Shown here: in pieces, positions 9,211 to 17,872 of the stretch
Layout of the letters: every line of letters starts with the position of its first letter
How positions within the stretch are numbered: position 1 is the first letter of the stretch
The notes under the pieces: generated by a model
Database searches by the model: none
The model's input: the letters and a program-made list of their open reading frames with translations, nothing else
What the model was told of the DNA's origin: nothing
From: Planctomycetota bacterium
GTDB lineage: Bacteria > Planctomycetota > Phycisphaerae > Phycisphaerales > Phycisphaeraceae
NCBI GenBank assembly: GCA_016350165.1
Contig: CP066225.1
Span: forward strand, 868,001-932,000
Reading direction: 5' to 3'
DNA length: 64,000 nt
Translations under genes and position numbers: made by a program

Positions 9211-9891
9211 ATGAAGATTGCGAGTTTTCTATTTGTAATCATTTCGTTGTTATGCTGTGTGGTAGTCAATGCGGATGATATGGGGATGTTTGAAGATTAT
9301 TTAAATCGCGATGCGAGAACCTTTGCTGAGGAAGACGTTACGTACTACGTGCAGGGCTTTGGATTATTAAGCTTCAATTCAAGTAGTAAATTACTAGAGG
9401 TGGAGGGTGAAACAGTATCAGGTAAGGATTTTGATTTGGATATGCCTTGGGGTGGTGGACTTGCTATTGGTGCAAGAAAAGGATTGTTGCGTGGTGAGTT
9501 TGAGGTGTCGGGGCAGATGTCGAAGTTTGATGTAGATAATGGAAGTAGTGAAGCTGATGGTGATTTTTTAGCAGTGAATTTCCTTAGTAATGCGTATTAT
9601 GACATGCCTGTGACTGAAAAATTGGATTTTTATATTGGTGGTGGTGCTGGCTTTACTTGGTATACGGCTGATCTTGAAGCGAAGTATGGCGGGCTGAAGG
9701 AAATCAAAACGGAGGAAGATTTTGTCTTCAGTTACCACGTAGATTTAGGCGTGTCGTATTGGCTGGATAAGCAATCTGAGATTTTTGGTGGTTATCGATA
9801 TTTTTCGACAGCTGATCCAGTTTTTGATGATTTGAGATTTGAAGCGCCAGAGTATCATACGCTACAGGTTGGTTTACGATATAACTTCTAA
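9211..9891 (+). CDS. Outer-membrane beta-barrel protein
   Basis: 226 residues. Residues 1-21 form a signal peptide ending VVVNA. The remainder alternates hydrophobic and polar residues in strand-like runs (GGLAIGARKGLLRGEFEVSG, FYIGGGAGFTWYTADLEA) and ends in LQVGLRYNF, a typical C-terminal Phe barrel signature. This matches small porin-like or OmpA-like barrel proteins of unknown specific role. ATG 9211 is chosen because the signal peptide begins there; the frame is open back to 9151. It shares a bidirectional terminator with the convergent PEP-CTERM gene. Confidence 0.75.
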   Translation: MKIASFLFVIISLLCCVVVNADDMGMFEDYLNRDARTFAEEDVTYYVQGFGLLSFNSSSKLLEVEGETVSGKDFDLDMPWGGGLAIGARKGLLRGEFEVSGQMSKFDVDNGSSEADGDFLAVNFLSNAYYDMPVTEKLDFYIGGGAGFTWYTADLEAKYGGLKEIKTEEDFVFSYHVDLGVSYWLDKQSEIFGGYRYFSTADPVFDDLRFEAPEYHTLQVGLRYNF

Positions 9892-9916
9892 CTGTTGAAT
9901 AGATATCTTAAAAATT

Positions 9917-9951
9917 AAAACACCTCGTATGAATCGTATGCGAGGTGTTTT
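9917..9951. terminator. Bidirectional terminator between convergent genes
   Basis: AAAACACCTCG (9917-9927) pairs with CGAGGTGTTTT (9941-9951); both arms end in A/T runs, so it can serve both the rightward barrel gene and the leftward PEP-CTERM gene. Confidence 0.85.
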
Positions 9952-9976
9952 GTGTCAGGTATCGAAACTGTTTGAT

Positions 9977-10723
9977 TTAAGATTGTTCGCGTTTACGACG
10001 AAGTAGCAGGGCCATGAGTGATGCAAGGCCGAGAGAAGCTGCGGCTGGTGTTGGGACAGCGATGTTTGCAGCTTCCTGATCAGCAAGAAATTGGTTGTAG
10101 TCAATGAGTTGGCCATAAAGATTGAAGTTGATGGTTTCGCCGACTTCACCTGAATTGATGGAGGCACTAATATCATCAGCGGATTGGCCGAAGCCGAGGA
10201 GTTCGACTGAGTAAAGTGTACCGTTGAAGTTAGCGGTATAGTCAGTGCTGACTGCACCATAGTCACCGATGTAAATAGAATCAAGACCGCCACCTTCACC
10301 GTTATCGACACTTACATCGATCTGGAATTGACGGTATGAGCCATTGAGTCGAGCGACGATAACGTTACGTAATACTTCGGGTGTTGTGCCATCGATTGTA
10401 CCGATGCCGTTGGTGTATGTGAGTGAACCTAAGACGAAGGTGTCGCCCAAGTCGATGTCATTGAAGCTCGTGTTTTGGCCTGTACTGCGATAGATATCAA
10501 CATCCTCACGATCACCTGTGGAGCTATCTCCAAGATAGACGTTAATGTAGTTATCACGTTCGTAGGTGCTGCCTGCGTTTTCAGGATAGCCGGGACGATA
10601 GACGGAGGAAACACGTGATCGGCCATCGAATGTATCTGCAAACGTAACGGGGGCCATGAGAAGCATGGCGACGGGAACAGTTACGTGTTTAATTATGTTA
10701 GTCAGTTTAGGCATATAAACCAT
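9977..10723 (-). CDS. PEP-CTERM sorting-domain protein
   Basis: This 248-residue secreted protein has a signal peptide (residues ~1-30, cleavage near TFA) and a beta-rich central domain that I do not recognise (FDGRSRVSSVYRPGYPENAG, then strands with DVDIYRSTGQNTSFNDIDLG). The C-terminus has the PEP-CTERM layout: a VPTPAAAS motif replacing VPEPA, a hydrophobic stretch LGLASLMALLL and a basic RRKREQS tail. Such proteins are substrates of exosortases. ATG 10723 follows AAAGGTGGGA and is better than the GTG inside that RBS. The exosortase-like protein at 23.1-24.0 kb is the only candidate sortase in the window. Confidence 0.78.
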   Translation of the reverse strand: MVYMPKLTNIIKHVTVPVAMLLMAPVTFADTFDGRSRVSSVYRPGYPENAGSTYERDNYINVYLGDSSTGDREDVDIYRSTGQNTSFNDIDLGDTFVLGSLTYTNGIGTIDGTTPEVLRNVIVARLNGSYRQFQIDVSVDNGEGGGLDSIYIGDYGAVSTDYTANFNGTLYSVELLGFGQSADDISASINSGEVGETINFNLYGQLIDYNQFLADQEAANIAVPTPAAASLGLASLMALLLRRKREQS

Positions 10724-10915
10724 GACAGATCCCACCTTTCTTCACAGGGTGCGCGTGGGTTCAATAAAAATAGGATGCTCAGATTATGTTGATGCTGAGG
10801 TTACCTGATGCTGAGCAGAATCTTAGGTAGGAATGTTGTGCGATCAATGAAGAGGCGATGAAAGACATGTACGTGTTTCAGTAGAAGTTTCAATGAAAAC
10901 CCGTGAAAAGGCACA

Positions 10916-10943
10916 TAAAAAAGATCACTGAATCCAGTGATCT
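10916..10943 (-). terminator. Terminator of the beta-helix gene
   Basis: AGATCACTG (10922-10930) and CAGTGATCT (10935-10943) form a perfect 9-bp stem with a 4-base loop. Read leftward, a run of six T follows. It lies 24 bases past the stop of the leftward gene. Confidence 0.85.
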
Positions 10944-10967
10944 ATGCTTGGGCAGTCTAACTTTCTA

Positions 10968-12614
10968 TTAGTTGGCATGTTGTTTTTTGAGTTTTTCCCA
11001 TGCTTTTTTGTATTGTTTGATCCATTTGGGAAGCTTGCCACGGTTGCGTAGTGTGAGTTGCGCCTCGAATAAAGACTCGGGGAATGGGCGTTTGTTTTGA
11101 AGTTCGACAATACCCATTGTTTTTGGATTAAATGAACGATTGCCTTGATAACCGATCATGTTTGGATAGGCGACTTTGACGTTGCCAAAGTAGTTATTTT
11201 TACGTTGCTGCTTGGTTTGAGGCAGGTTCCAGAAATCATATTGTCCGCTGGCTAAAGCGTTGTCTTTGAAGTTCCAATAAGTCGCATACTTGAGGTGGTT
11301 TGGTTGATTGACGTAGCTGCCGCCGTTGGAACTAATCGAGCAATAGACTGTGTCGATGAGTGAGGTGTGTGGATATTGTGCATGGAAGTCTGGACCTGCA
11401 CCTTTGTTTGCATGCCAACGCCAAATAACAGCACCAACTTGTTCGTGAGAAGAAGCAGGACCATGCCATGTTCCGTCGTTGGTTATGTCCTGACTTAGCC
11501 CAATGACGTTGCCGTAACCCCAGTTCATGCCGAAGCAGCTATGTCCACGATTGCCAGCGACAGTGTTAAGGAGCATGCTGCTTGAGAGGCAACCTGAGAA
11601 GTGAAAGCCTGCTGAGATGTCGGTGAGTTTGTTGCGTACGATCCAGCCGTTGCGTACACGATTCATATCGAGAATTTTCCAGCCTGAATCGTGAATGAAG
11701 TTTTTGTGGTGCTTAAATTTTTCTTTGAAGTTACCAACGAAGTGAATGTCTTCGACGCCGCAGTTTTCGATCATAGGGTTACTGGTGATAGACCAGTTGT
11801 GTTCAGCAAAAACGTTCATATGGATGGGTTCGGCGAGTGTAATGGTGTTGCCATGAATTGATTTGATGAGATGTTCTTCGTTAACTGAGATGCCGTTGTT
11901 GACGATGCGTGACCAAATGGGTCGGAGTGGGAGGTCTCCGATGAGTTCAGATTGTGGTGCTTTGCCTGAGACATTGAGGGCGATGACCATGCCGGGCTTA
12001 AGTTTGGATGTATCGTCGACGGTAATTGTAAATGATTCACGTGGTGAGTCGGTGGTGATTTTTGCGAGCTTGGTACCTCGTACGGGAACATTGATTTTTT
12101 TGCCGTAGTGATAAGGTGCGGTGAATTTAAATAGAGGTGGAACAGTCCACATTTTGCCGGGCTCTTTTTCGAGCATGTAGTGACGCATGAAGATTTCTGT
12201 ACCATTTTTTGTACTGCCGGCCCCACGTAGCACAATGTTTGATGCGTCGATGATGATTGATTCTTTACGACCTTTGAGTTCGTTGAGATTGAAGCGGCCT
12301 GCGGGGAAGTAGACGACACCGGAGCCGTTGGTTTTGGCGGCGGCGATGGCTTTGATTACGGCATCGCGATCGGATTTATTGTCGTTGGGTACGGCGCCGA
12401 ATTTGGTTACATCAAATATTTTGTAATCAACATGCGGAATGGGTTCGAGACTGTATTTGTAGCCTGCATAGGAATAGTCGGGGAGATCGGGAGTTTTGCC
12501 GTGCTTTTTCGCTTGGACAAATTGCGTCCATGCTTTTGGTGTTTGAGCATGCAGATTTATGGTGCAGGCTAATGTAATAAAAGATAGTGTGAGAATTGTA
12601 ATAATATTTTTCAT
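10968..12614 (-). CDS. Secreted right-handed beta-helix protein (pectate-lyase-3-like)
   Basis: 548 residues with a signal peptide (residues 1-23, ending NLHA). From about residue 60 it has the Pectate_lyase_3/GH28-related start: FDVTKFGAVPNDNKSDRDAV then AIAAAKTNGSGVVYFPAG. This is typical of right-handed beta-helix carbohydrate-active proteins. A long region of short strands and turns follows (GVEDIHFVGNFK, NRVRNGWIVRNKLTDISAGF). It probably binds or cleaves an acidic polysaccharide; no catalytic residues can be assigned by eye. ATG 12614 is chosen at the signal peptide. It is monocistronic, between two terminators. Confidence 0.78.
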   Translation of the reverse strand: MKNIITILTLSFITLACTINLHAQTPKAWTQFVQAKKHGKTPDLPDYSYAGYKYSLEPIPHVDYKIFDVTKFGAVPNDNKSDRDAVIKAIAAAKTNGSGVVYFPAGRFNLNELKGRKESIIIDASNIVLRGAGSTKNGTEIFMRHYMLEKEPGKMWTVPPLFKFTAPYHYGKKINVPVRGTKLAKITTDSPRESFTITVDDTSKLKPGMVIALNVSGKAPQSELIGDLPLRPIWSRIVNNGISVNEEHLIKSIHGNTITLAEPIHMNVFAEHNWSITSNPMIENCGVEDIHFVGNFKEKFKHHKNFIHDSGWKILDMNRVRNGWIVRNKLTDISAGFHFSGCLSSSMLLNTVAGNRGHSCFGMNWGYGNVIGLSQDITNDGTWHGPASSHEQVGAVIWRWHANKGAGPDFHAQYPHTSLIDTVYCSISSNGGSYVNQPNHLKYATYWNFKDNALASGQYDFWNLPQTKQQRKNNYFGNVKVAYPNMIGYQGNRSFNPKTMGIVELQNKRPFPESLFEAQLTLRNRGKLPKWIKQYKKAWEKLKKQHAN

Positions 12615-12681
12615 GGTACAAACTCGATGAAAATTATACGGGGCCATGACGCAGGCTTATCTTAAACTGTATTTTTATTGA

Positions 12682-12718
12682 GTAAATAAAAAGCTCAGAG
12701 TTTCAGGCTCTGAGCTTT
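12682..12718 (-). terminator. Intrinsic terminator of rho
   Basis: AAAGCTCAGAG (12690-12700) pairs with CTCTGAGCTTT (12708-12718); read leftward the stem is followed by TTTATTTACT. It lies about 42 bases after the rho stop codon. Confidence 0.85.
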
Positions 12719-12760
12719 GTGATTATTTGTTCTTATCTAATCAATGTATAGAGCGATTGA

Positions 12761-13990
12761 TCAGGCTCGAGCAGAGGCTTGAGCTGAGGCGGGGGACTGT
12801 GGGTTGCCGACGAGATCGCCGTTGGTTGGGAAACGTTCCATCGCTTTAAGGAGCTGCTCAACCTGTTGGACAGGTGGCATGTTCAACAACCGGCGACGCA
12901 ATGCGTTGATGGTTGTTGTTTCATGTGAAGACATGAGTTTTTCTTCTTTACGTGTGCCTGAAGCAGCGAGGTCAATGGCAGGGAATACACGTTGTTCAGC
13001 GATCTTACGATCGAGAATAAGCTCCATGTTGCCAGTGCCTTTGAACTCTTCGAAGATGACTTGGTCACCACGTGAGCCGGTATCGACGAGTGCTGTTGCG
13101 ATGATGGTGAGTGAACCACCTTCTTCAAATTTACGAGCAGCGCCAAAGATTTGCTTGGGTATTGAGAGTGCGCCGGCATCAAGACCACCAGAGAGCGTGC
13201 GACCGGTGTTTTGCAGATGAGGAGCAGTGTTAAATGCGCGGCCGAGACGTGTGAGTGAGTCCATGAGGATAACGACGTCCTGGCCCTGCTCTGCCCATCG
13301 TTTTGCACGTTCGATGGCCATCATGGCGAGGCCGACGTGTCGTTCAGGGGTATGGTCGTTTGAGGAAGCCCAAACTGTGCATGGGACGTTGCGACGGAAG
13401 TCGGTGACTTCTTCGGGACGTTCGTCGATGAGAAGCGCAAGTGTTTTGGCTTCTGGGTGGTTTTTCTGTATTGCGAAGGCGATATTCTGGAGAAGTGTGG
13501 TTTTGCCTGCTTTTGGTGGGGAAACGATCATGCCGCGTTGGCCGTAGCCGATTGGGCAGAAGAGATCGATGAGTCGGCATGCATCGGGGCAGCCGGGATA
13601 TTCGAGGTCGAGGCGTGGTTGCGGATCGATTGTGGTGAGATCTTCGGCTTTGGGGTGCTCTGTTTTGACGAATTCAGATGCTGGGAGGCCGTCGATTTTG
13701 AGAATTTTGGTCACACGAAGTGCAGAAGGAGCGATTGCGTCAGGTTTTGGACGCTTGAATTGCTGCTTTTTATATCCACCTTGGCGTTTATTTTTATTGT
13801 TTGAGCCGCCCATGGGTTTACCGAGTTCAACTTCGAGTTCCAGACCGGGGCGTAAACCATAGCGGTCGATGAGTTGCGAAGGGATTACAGGGTCTTCGGG
13901 GTCAGCGATATAGGTATCGTTGAGTTGGCGCAGCCGACCATCGACGCGAGCGAGTACTTCTAAAATCCCGGTTTTAGTTTTCATAGTCAT
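12761..13990 (-). CDS. rho: Transcription termination factor Rho
   Basis: About 409 residues. A short RNA-binding domain (GILEVLARVDGRLRQL) is followed by a basic Gly/Asn/Lys/Gln insert (residues ~60-82) and the RecA-like helicase domain. Walker A is PPKAGKTTLL (~158-167), Walker B VVILMDSLTR, and GSRGDQVIFEEFKGTGNMEL is typical of Rho. Rho is the hexameric RNA-dependent ATPase for factor-dependent termination. The N-terminal Rho_N helical subdomain of E. coli Rho seems absent. The frame is open upstream to 14170, but homology begins at ATG 13990 or 13984. The leader is long and GC-rich. Confidence 0.93.
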   Translation of the reverse strand: MTMKTKTGILEVLARVDGRLRQLNDTYIADPEDPVIPSQLIDRYGLRPGLELEVELGKPMGGSNNKNKRQGGYKKQQFKRPKPDAIAPSALRVTKILKIDGLPASEFVKTEHPKAEDLTTIDPQPRLDLEYPGCPDACRLIDLFCPIGYGQRGMIVSPPKAGKTTLLQNIAFAIQKNHPEAKTLALLIDERPEEVTDFRRNVPCTVWASSNDHTPERHVGLAMMAIERAKRWAEQGQDVVILMDSLTRLGRAFNTAPHLQNTGRTLSGGLDAGALSIPKQIFGAARKFEEGGSLTIIATALVDTGSRGDQVIFEEFKGTGNMELILDRKIAEQRVFPAIDLAASGTRKEEKLMSSHETTTINALRRRLLNMPPVQQVEQLLKAMERFPTNGDLVGNPQSPASAQASARA

Positions 13991-14481
13991 CGAATCAAAG
14001 TGGTGGCGCCAGGGGAAGCCACGGATTACAAAAGGCTGAAAGGTGTGGATTTTAGAGAGAGTATTCCACGAACCTCCTGAAAACGACACTGAGTCATGCA
14101 GAGACAATGCGGGAAAAAGCCCGGCCCTGGAGTTTGGGCGAACCCGCGGGTTATACAAATGCATAACCAATTATCTAATAACCACTTACAACCTAAACAC
14201 ACCCCAATACGGAAGTAAAGTAAGTCGTGTGCATCAAAGATTGCAGAAGCACAGAAAAGAGCAATCGGCAGGCGACATGTGCCTGTTTGTGGCTATGCGA
14301 GCAAGTATGCGCGAAGCTTAACCACGGAAAACGATGATCGATACATGTGCATTTATCTCTCCGCCGGTGTTGGTTTTGCGAGGTGAACAAAGTCTGTGAC
14401 AAAAAATGAGTTCACAGTCGATGCGCATTGTTGACCGGGTATTCGGCCTGAGTGGGGTTCAGTGAATGTGTATTTTCCGTT

Positions 14482-14612
14482 GCTGGTCAAATGCCTTCCC
14501 CAAGGCAGATGTCAGCTGGTGGCGTCTGGCCAGAGAGGCAGAGACGGCACCGGAGATACCGGGATAACCGGTGAGATAATCTAAGTTTTACAAGGTTACG
14601 GGCGTAACTTCA
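14482..14612. other. Hairpin-rich segment, possible structured RNA
   Basis: Several short inverted repeats follow one another: TGCCTT-CCCC-AAGGCA near 14492, TCTGGCCAGA near 14525, three CCGG boxes in ACCGGAGATACCGGGATAA and ACCGGT near 14550-14572, and GTTAC-GGGC-GTAAC near 14595. No coding potential is seen. It could be a leader or small RNA. I do not recognise a known RNA family, and the strand is undetermined. Confidence 0.25.
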
Positions 14613-14711
14613 AGTATCATCGGCAAAATGGTGATGATTTACTGGAAATTATCTGAAGTGCTGGGTTCCAGAGGACTTAGGTAAAATATACAATAGTAGT
14701 TGCGTTCCATG

Positions 14712-14729
14712 ATGAGAATCAGTTATCAT
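14712..14729. promoter_or_regulatory. Candidate Fur/Zur-type operator
   Basis: ATGAGAATCAGTTATCAT is an imperfect palindrome (6 of 9 pairs) resembling the AT-rich TGATAAT-type boxes of Fur-family regulators. It lies about 52 bases upstream of a ZIP metal-transporter start, the usual place for a zinc or iron repressor site. The match is weak and no Fur gene is in the window. Confidence 0.3.
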
Positions 14730-14781
14730 TTAAGCCACGTAAGTTGCTATAAGTGTCTATTCATTGCTACGAGGTCCATTC

Positions 14782-16062
14782 ATGCCAAGTCATTTCTATG
14801 TTTATCTGGCCGTGTATTGCGTGTTAATTTTGTTGGCTTCGTTGTTTGGCGGCATGATTCCGATGCTGGTGAAACTGACCCACAAGCGGATGCAACTAGC
14901 GATCAGCGCGGTGGCTGGTTTTATTTTGGGTATTGCAGTGCTGATGCTATTGCCAGCTGCGATCAATGCAGCAGATTCACATCGTGTTGTTTACTGGATG
15001 ATCTTCGGCATGCTTGCAATGTTCTTCCTGGAGCGGTTCTTTTGCTTTCACCATCATGATGTTGATGAAGCAAATATTGACCATGCGTCTTGCCAAGATG
15101 CTCCCAAGGAAGTGAAGCAAGAAGTTGATCGTCACTTACATGGTGATTGTGGCTGCGGGCATAGTCATGGGAATGAACATGGTAATGAACAAATCAGCCT
15201 AGCTGCTCACGAACATAAATTGACTTGGAGCGGCGCGGCGGTTGGTTTGACGTTGCACAGTATTATTGCTGGTATTGCTTTGGCTGCGGCGATGGCAGGT
15301 GAAGTAAAGTCTGGTATATTTTTACCGGGAATTGCAGTGTTTTTGGTGATTGTGTTGCATAAGCCGTTTGACTCGATGACGCTTGGAACGTTGATGGCGG
15401 CGAGTGGCTGGTCGAAGGGTTGGCGTCATATTGTGAATATGCTGTTTGCATTGGCGGTACCTTTGGGAGCGATTTTGTTTGCGATTGGTGCGAGCGGTGC
15501 AGATGTGCATGGTGAGGGGAATGTGTTTGTTGGTTGTGCACTCGCGTTTTCGGCTGGTGTATTTTTGGTTGTCAGTTTGAGCGATTTGTTGCCTGAAATT
15601 CAGTTCCATCATCATGACCGTGTCGCATTGACGGCAGCATTATTGTTGGGCTTGGGGCTTGCGTTTGCTGTTGAGATTTTTGGTCATAGCAAAATGCATG
15701 CTGAGGATGATGGGCATAATCATGGTGCAGCGAGTGCGCATGTTGAGGCGAACGTTCATGCGGATGGTACACTTCACGTTGAGGGTGATAATCATACGGA
15801 ACATGGGAATGAGGTATTGGTGCCTGCGAAAAAGGATGATGGGCACGATCATACTGAACATGCGATTGAACTGATGCATCAGGCAGGGAATGTGATTGAT
15901 GCTCATGAAGAACATGGAGCTGAGGCATATGCAGAAGAAATGCACTCAAAGGAAGCTCACACCGATGAGGGGCATGTAGAATCTAAGCATGACCATGAAG
16001 CAGAGCATGCTGCTGAGGAGAAGGGTGAAAGCGAGCATGTGGAAGACCATGACGAGCATTAA
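14782..16062 (+). CDS. ZIP family metal transporter with His-rich loop and tail
   Basis: 426 residues. It has about eight predicted membrane segments and ZIP signatures: TLHSIIAGIALAAAM with a metal-site His, HKPFDSMTLGTLM, and SDLLPEIQFHHHDR. The cytoplasmic-type loop after the third helix is His/Cys rich (HLHGDCGCGHSHGNEHGNE). The last ~120 residues form an acidic tail with a His every few residues. ZIP proteins move Zn2+, Fe2+ or Mn2+ into the cytoplasm. The tail is unusually long and may buffer metal. ATG 14782 has GAGG 7 bases upstream. A Fur-like repeat precedes the gene; rimO starts 66 bases after it. Confidence 0.85.
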   Translation: MPSHFYVYLAVYCVLILLASLFGGMIPMLVKLTHKRMQLAISAVAGFILGIAVLMLLPAAINAADSHRVVYWMIFGMLAMFFLERFFCFHHHDVDEANIDHASCQDAPKEVKQEVDRHLHGDCGCGHSHGNEHGNEQISLAAHEHKLTWSGAAVGLTLHSIIAGIALAAAMAGEVKSGIFLPGIAVFLVIVLHKPFDSMTLGTLMAASGWSKGWRHIVNMLFALAVPLGAILFAIGASGADVHGEGNVFVGCALAFSAGVFLVVSLSDLLPEIQFHHHDRVALTAALLLGLGLAFAVEIFGHSKMHAEDDGHNHGAASAHVEANVHADGTLHVEGDNHTEHGNEVLVPAKKDDGHDHTEHAIELMHQAGNVIDAHEEHGAEAYAEEMHSKEAHTDEGHVESKHDHEAEHAAEEKGESEHVEDHDEH

Positions 16063-16128
16063 TGGGATAAATGGGTGTTATGTCGGCGAGTGGTTTCAAG
16101 CGAGGGGGATCGCTATACTACCGATCCG

Positions 16129-17667
16129 ATGAACAGTGAAAATAAGCAAAACGGAATGGAAACGAAGACGGCCTTGGAAATCGAGACCGTCTCGTTTGTC
16201 AGTTTAGGGTGCCCGAAGAACCTGGTTGATAGCGAAAAGATGCTGGGTTTGCTGGCTGAAGATGGGCTTGTGCCTGTCGGAAGTGATGAGCCCGCGGATG
16301 CGGTGGTTGTGAATACGTGCGGCTTTCTGGAGGCGGCGAAAGACGAGTCGGTGGGTGAGATCAACCAAGCAGTTGCCATGAAGGAAGAGGGGCTGGTGAA
16401 ACGTGTTGTTGTTGCTGGATGTTTGGTGCAGCGGCAGCGAGCGAAGTTGCTGGAGTGGTGTCCGGGAATTGATGCGATGATTGGCGTGTTTGATCGTGAT
16501 CGCGTGGTTGAAGCAGTTACAGGGAGAAAGAGCGATCAGCGTGATGTTGCGGTTGAGCTGCCGGTGTATTCAAGCATTGCTGCGAATGCTGTGATTGCGA
16601 AGAAGCATCGGGAGATGAGTGAAGATGTGACGGGGTATTTTGAAGATGATGGTGGTCGCATGCGATTGACGCCAAGACACTATGCGTATCTGCGTATTAG
16701 CGAAGGGTGTAATCAGAATTGCGCGTTCTGCACGATCCCATCGATTCGTGGGAAGATGCGAAGCAAGTCTATCGAGCGCATAGTCAATGAAGCTAGAGAG
16801 CTGATGAATGATGGCGCGTATGAACTGAATCTGATTGGCCAGGACACGACGAGCTATGGGGATGATATTGAATTTGAAGGAGGCATGGTGGGGATGCTGG
16901 AAGCGGTGGATGGGGTGACGCGTGAGTATGGTGGCGGTTGGGTGAGGTTGATGTATGCGTATCCCTCGAAGTTCACAGATGAAATGATTGATGCACTTGC
17001 GAAGTTGGAAGGTGTGGTGAAGTATTTAGATATTCCGCTGCAGCATATTAATGATGAAGTGCTGGATCGGATGAGACGGTTTACGAGTCGCGAGTGTATT
17101 GAAACGTTGTTGAGGAAGTTGAAGGAACGGGTGCCGGGAATAGCTATTCGTACGACATTTATTAGTGGGTTCCCGGGCGAAACTGAAGAACAGCATCAAG
17201 AGTTGGTTGAATTTGTGCGTGAGTTTGGGTTTGAAAATATGGGTGTGTTTGGATACTCACCTGAGCCGGGCACTGTAGCGGGGACGATGTATGGGAAAGG
17301 TGAAGCGATTGATGATGAAACGATCGCAAGACGTGTTGATGAACTAATGAAGGTACAGCAAGAAGTTGTGTTTGCGAGACATGACAAGATGGTTGAGGAT
17401 GAGGTTGAGATAGATGTGTTGATCGAGTCGCTAACGGATAGTGTGCTTGAAAGCGATGATGGTGATGTGGCTGGCGTGTTGTATCATGGGAGAACGCCTT
17501 CGCAAGCACCGCAGATCGATGGTGTTACGTATGTTCACAGTGAGAGTGGTGAACAATTTGCGGCTGGCGAAGTGGTGAAATGTCGTATGGTTGGTTATGA
17601 CGGGTACGATCTGATCGTGAAGCCTGTGAAGGAAATGGATAACACAGTATCGCTTACGGTGGTTTGA
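16129..17667 (+). CDS. rimO: Ribosomal protein S12 methylthiotransferase RimO
   Basis: About 512 residues. The N-terminal UPF0004 domain has cluster cysteines in VSFVSLGCPKNLVDSE, VVNTCGF and VAGCLVQ. The radical-SAM domain has ISEGCNQNCAFCTIPSIRGK, and a C-terminal TRAM domain follows (~residue 435 on). The enzyme adds a methylthio group to the conserved Asp of ribosomal protein S12. SLGCPKNLVDSE separates RimO from MiaB. It is longer than the usual ~440 residues because of insertions, for example the acidic stretch before the radical-SAM motif. The start is ambiguous between ATG 16129 and ATG 16156, which lies closer to the conserved core. Confidence 0.93.
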   Translation: MNSENKQNGMETKTALEIETVSFVSLGCPKNLVDSEKMLGLLAEDGLVPVGSDEPADAVVVNTCGFLEAAKDESVGEINQAVAMKEEGLVKRVVVAGCLVQRQRAKLLEWCPGIDAMIGVFDRDRVVEAVTGRKSDQRDVAVELPVYSSIAANAVIAKKHREMSEDVTGYFEDDGGRMRLTPRHYAYLRISEGCNQNCAFCTIPSIRGKMRSKSIERIVNEARELMNDGAYELNLIGQDTTSYGDDIEFEGGMVGMLEAVDGVTREYGGGWVRLMYAYPSKFTDEMIDALAKLEGVVKYLDIPLQHINDEVLDRMRRFTSRECIETLLRKLKERVPGIAIRTTFISGFPGETEEQHQELVEFVREFGFENMGVFGYSPEPGTVAGTMYGKGEAIDDETIARRVDELMKVQQEVVFARHDKMVEDEVEIDVLIESLTDSVLESDDGDVAGVLYHGRTPSQAPQIDGVTYVHSESGEQFAAGEVVKCRMVGYDGYDLIVKPVKEMDNTVSLTVV

Positions 17668-17688
17668 TATATGATATAAATGCGAAGG

Positions 17689-17717
17689 AAAGCACACTGT
17701 AAAAGGTGTGCTTTTTT
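17689..17717 (+). terminator. Terminator after rimO
   Basis: AAAGCACAC (17689-17697) pairs with GTGTGCTTT (17706-17714) and continues into TTTATT. It lies 21 bases past the rimO stop. Confidence 0.85.
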
Positions 17718-17872
17718 ATTTGGCTGGCTGAGGAGGATTGTGCGGATTATAAGGGTAAAAATCGGTAATAAATGGCTGAATATCTGCGAATATATTCAGA
17801 TTGGAGATGTGGTTGTGATATCTTTGAATATCCAAGTGAGGCGGGATTATTATTCAAAGAGAGACGGAACAG

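Larger units (their letters stand above)
13991..14781. other. Long divergent intergenic region between rho and the ZIP transporter
   Basis: These 791 bases hold no convincing gene; the short ORFs lack domains and codon pattern. The left part is the rho leader. Read leftward it contains GCGGG...CCCGC and GCCC...GGGC pairings followed by TTTTT at 14113-14117, a possible attenuator. The middle part (14480-14612) is rich in short hairpins. The right part carries a Fur-like inverted repeat close to the transporter start. Confidence 0.5.

Noticed and set aside
14043-14321. Rightward open frame of 92 codons upstream of the ZIP gene
   Set aside because: No RBS, no recognisable domain, composition unlike the neighbouring genes; it overlaps the rho leader.
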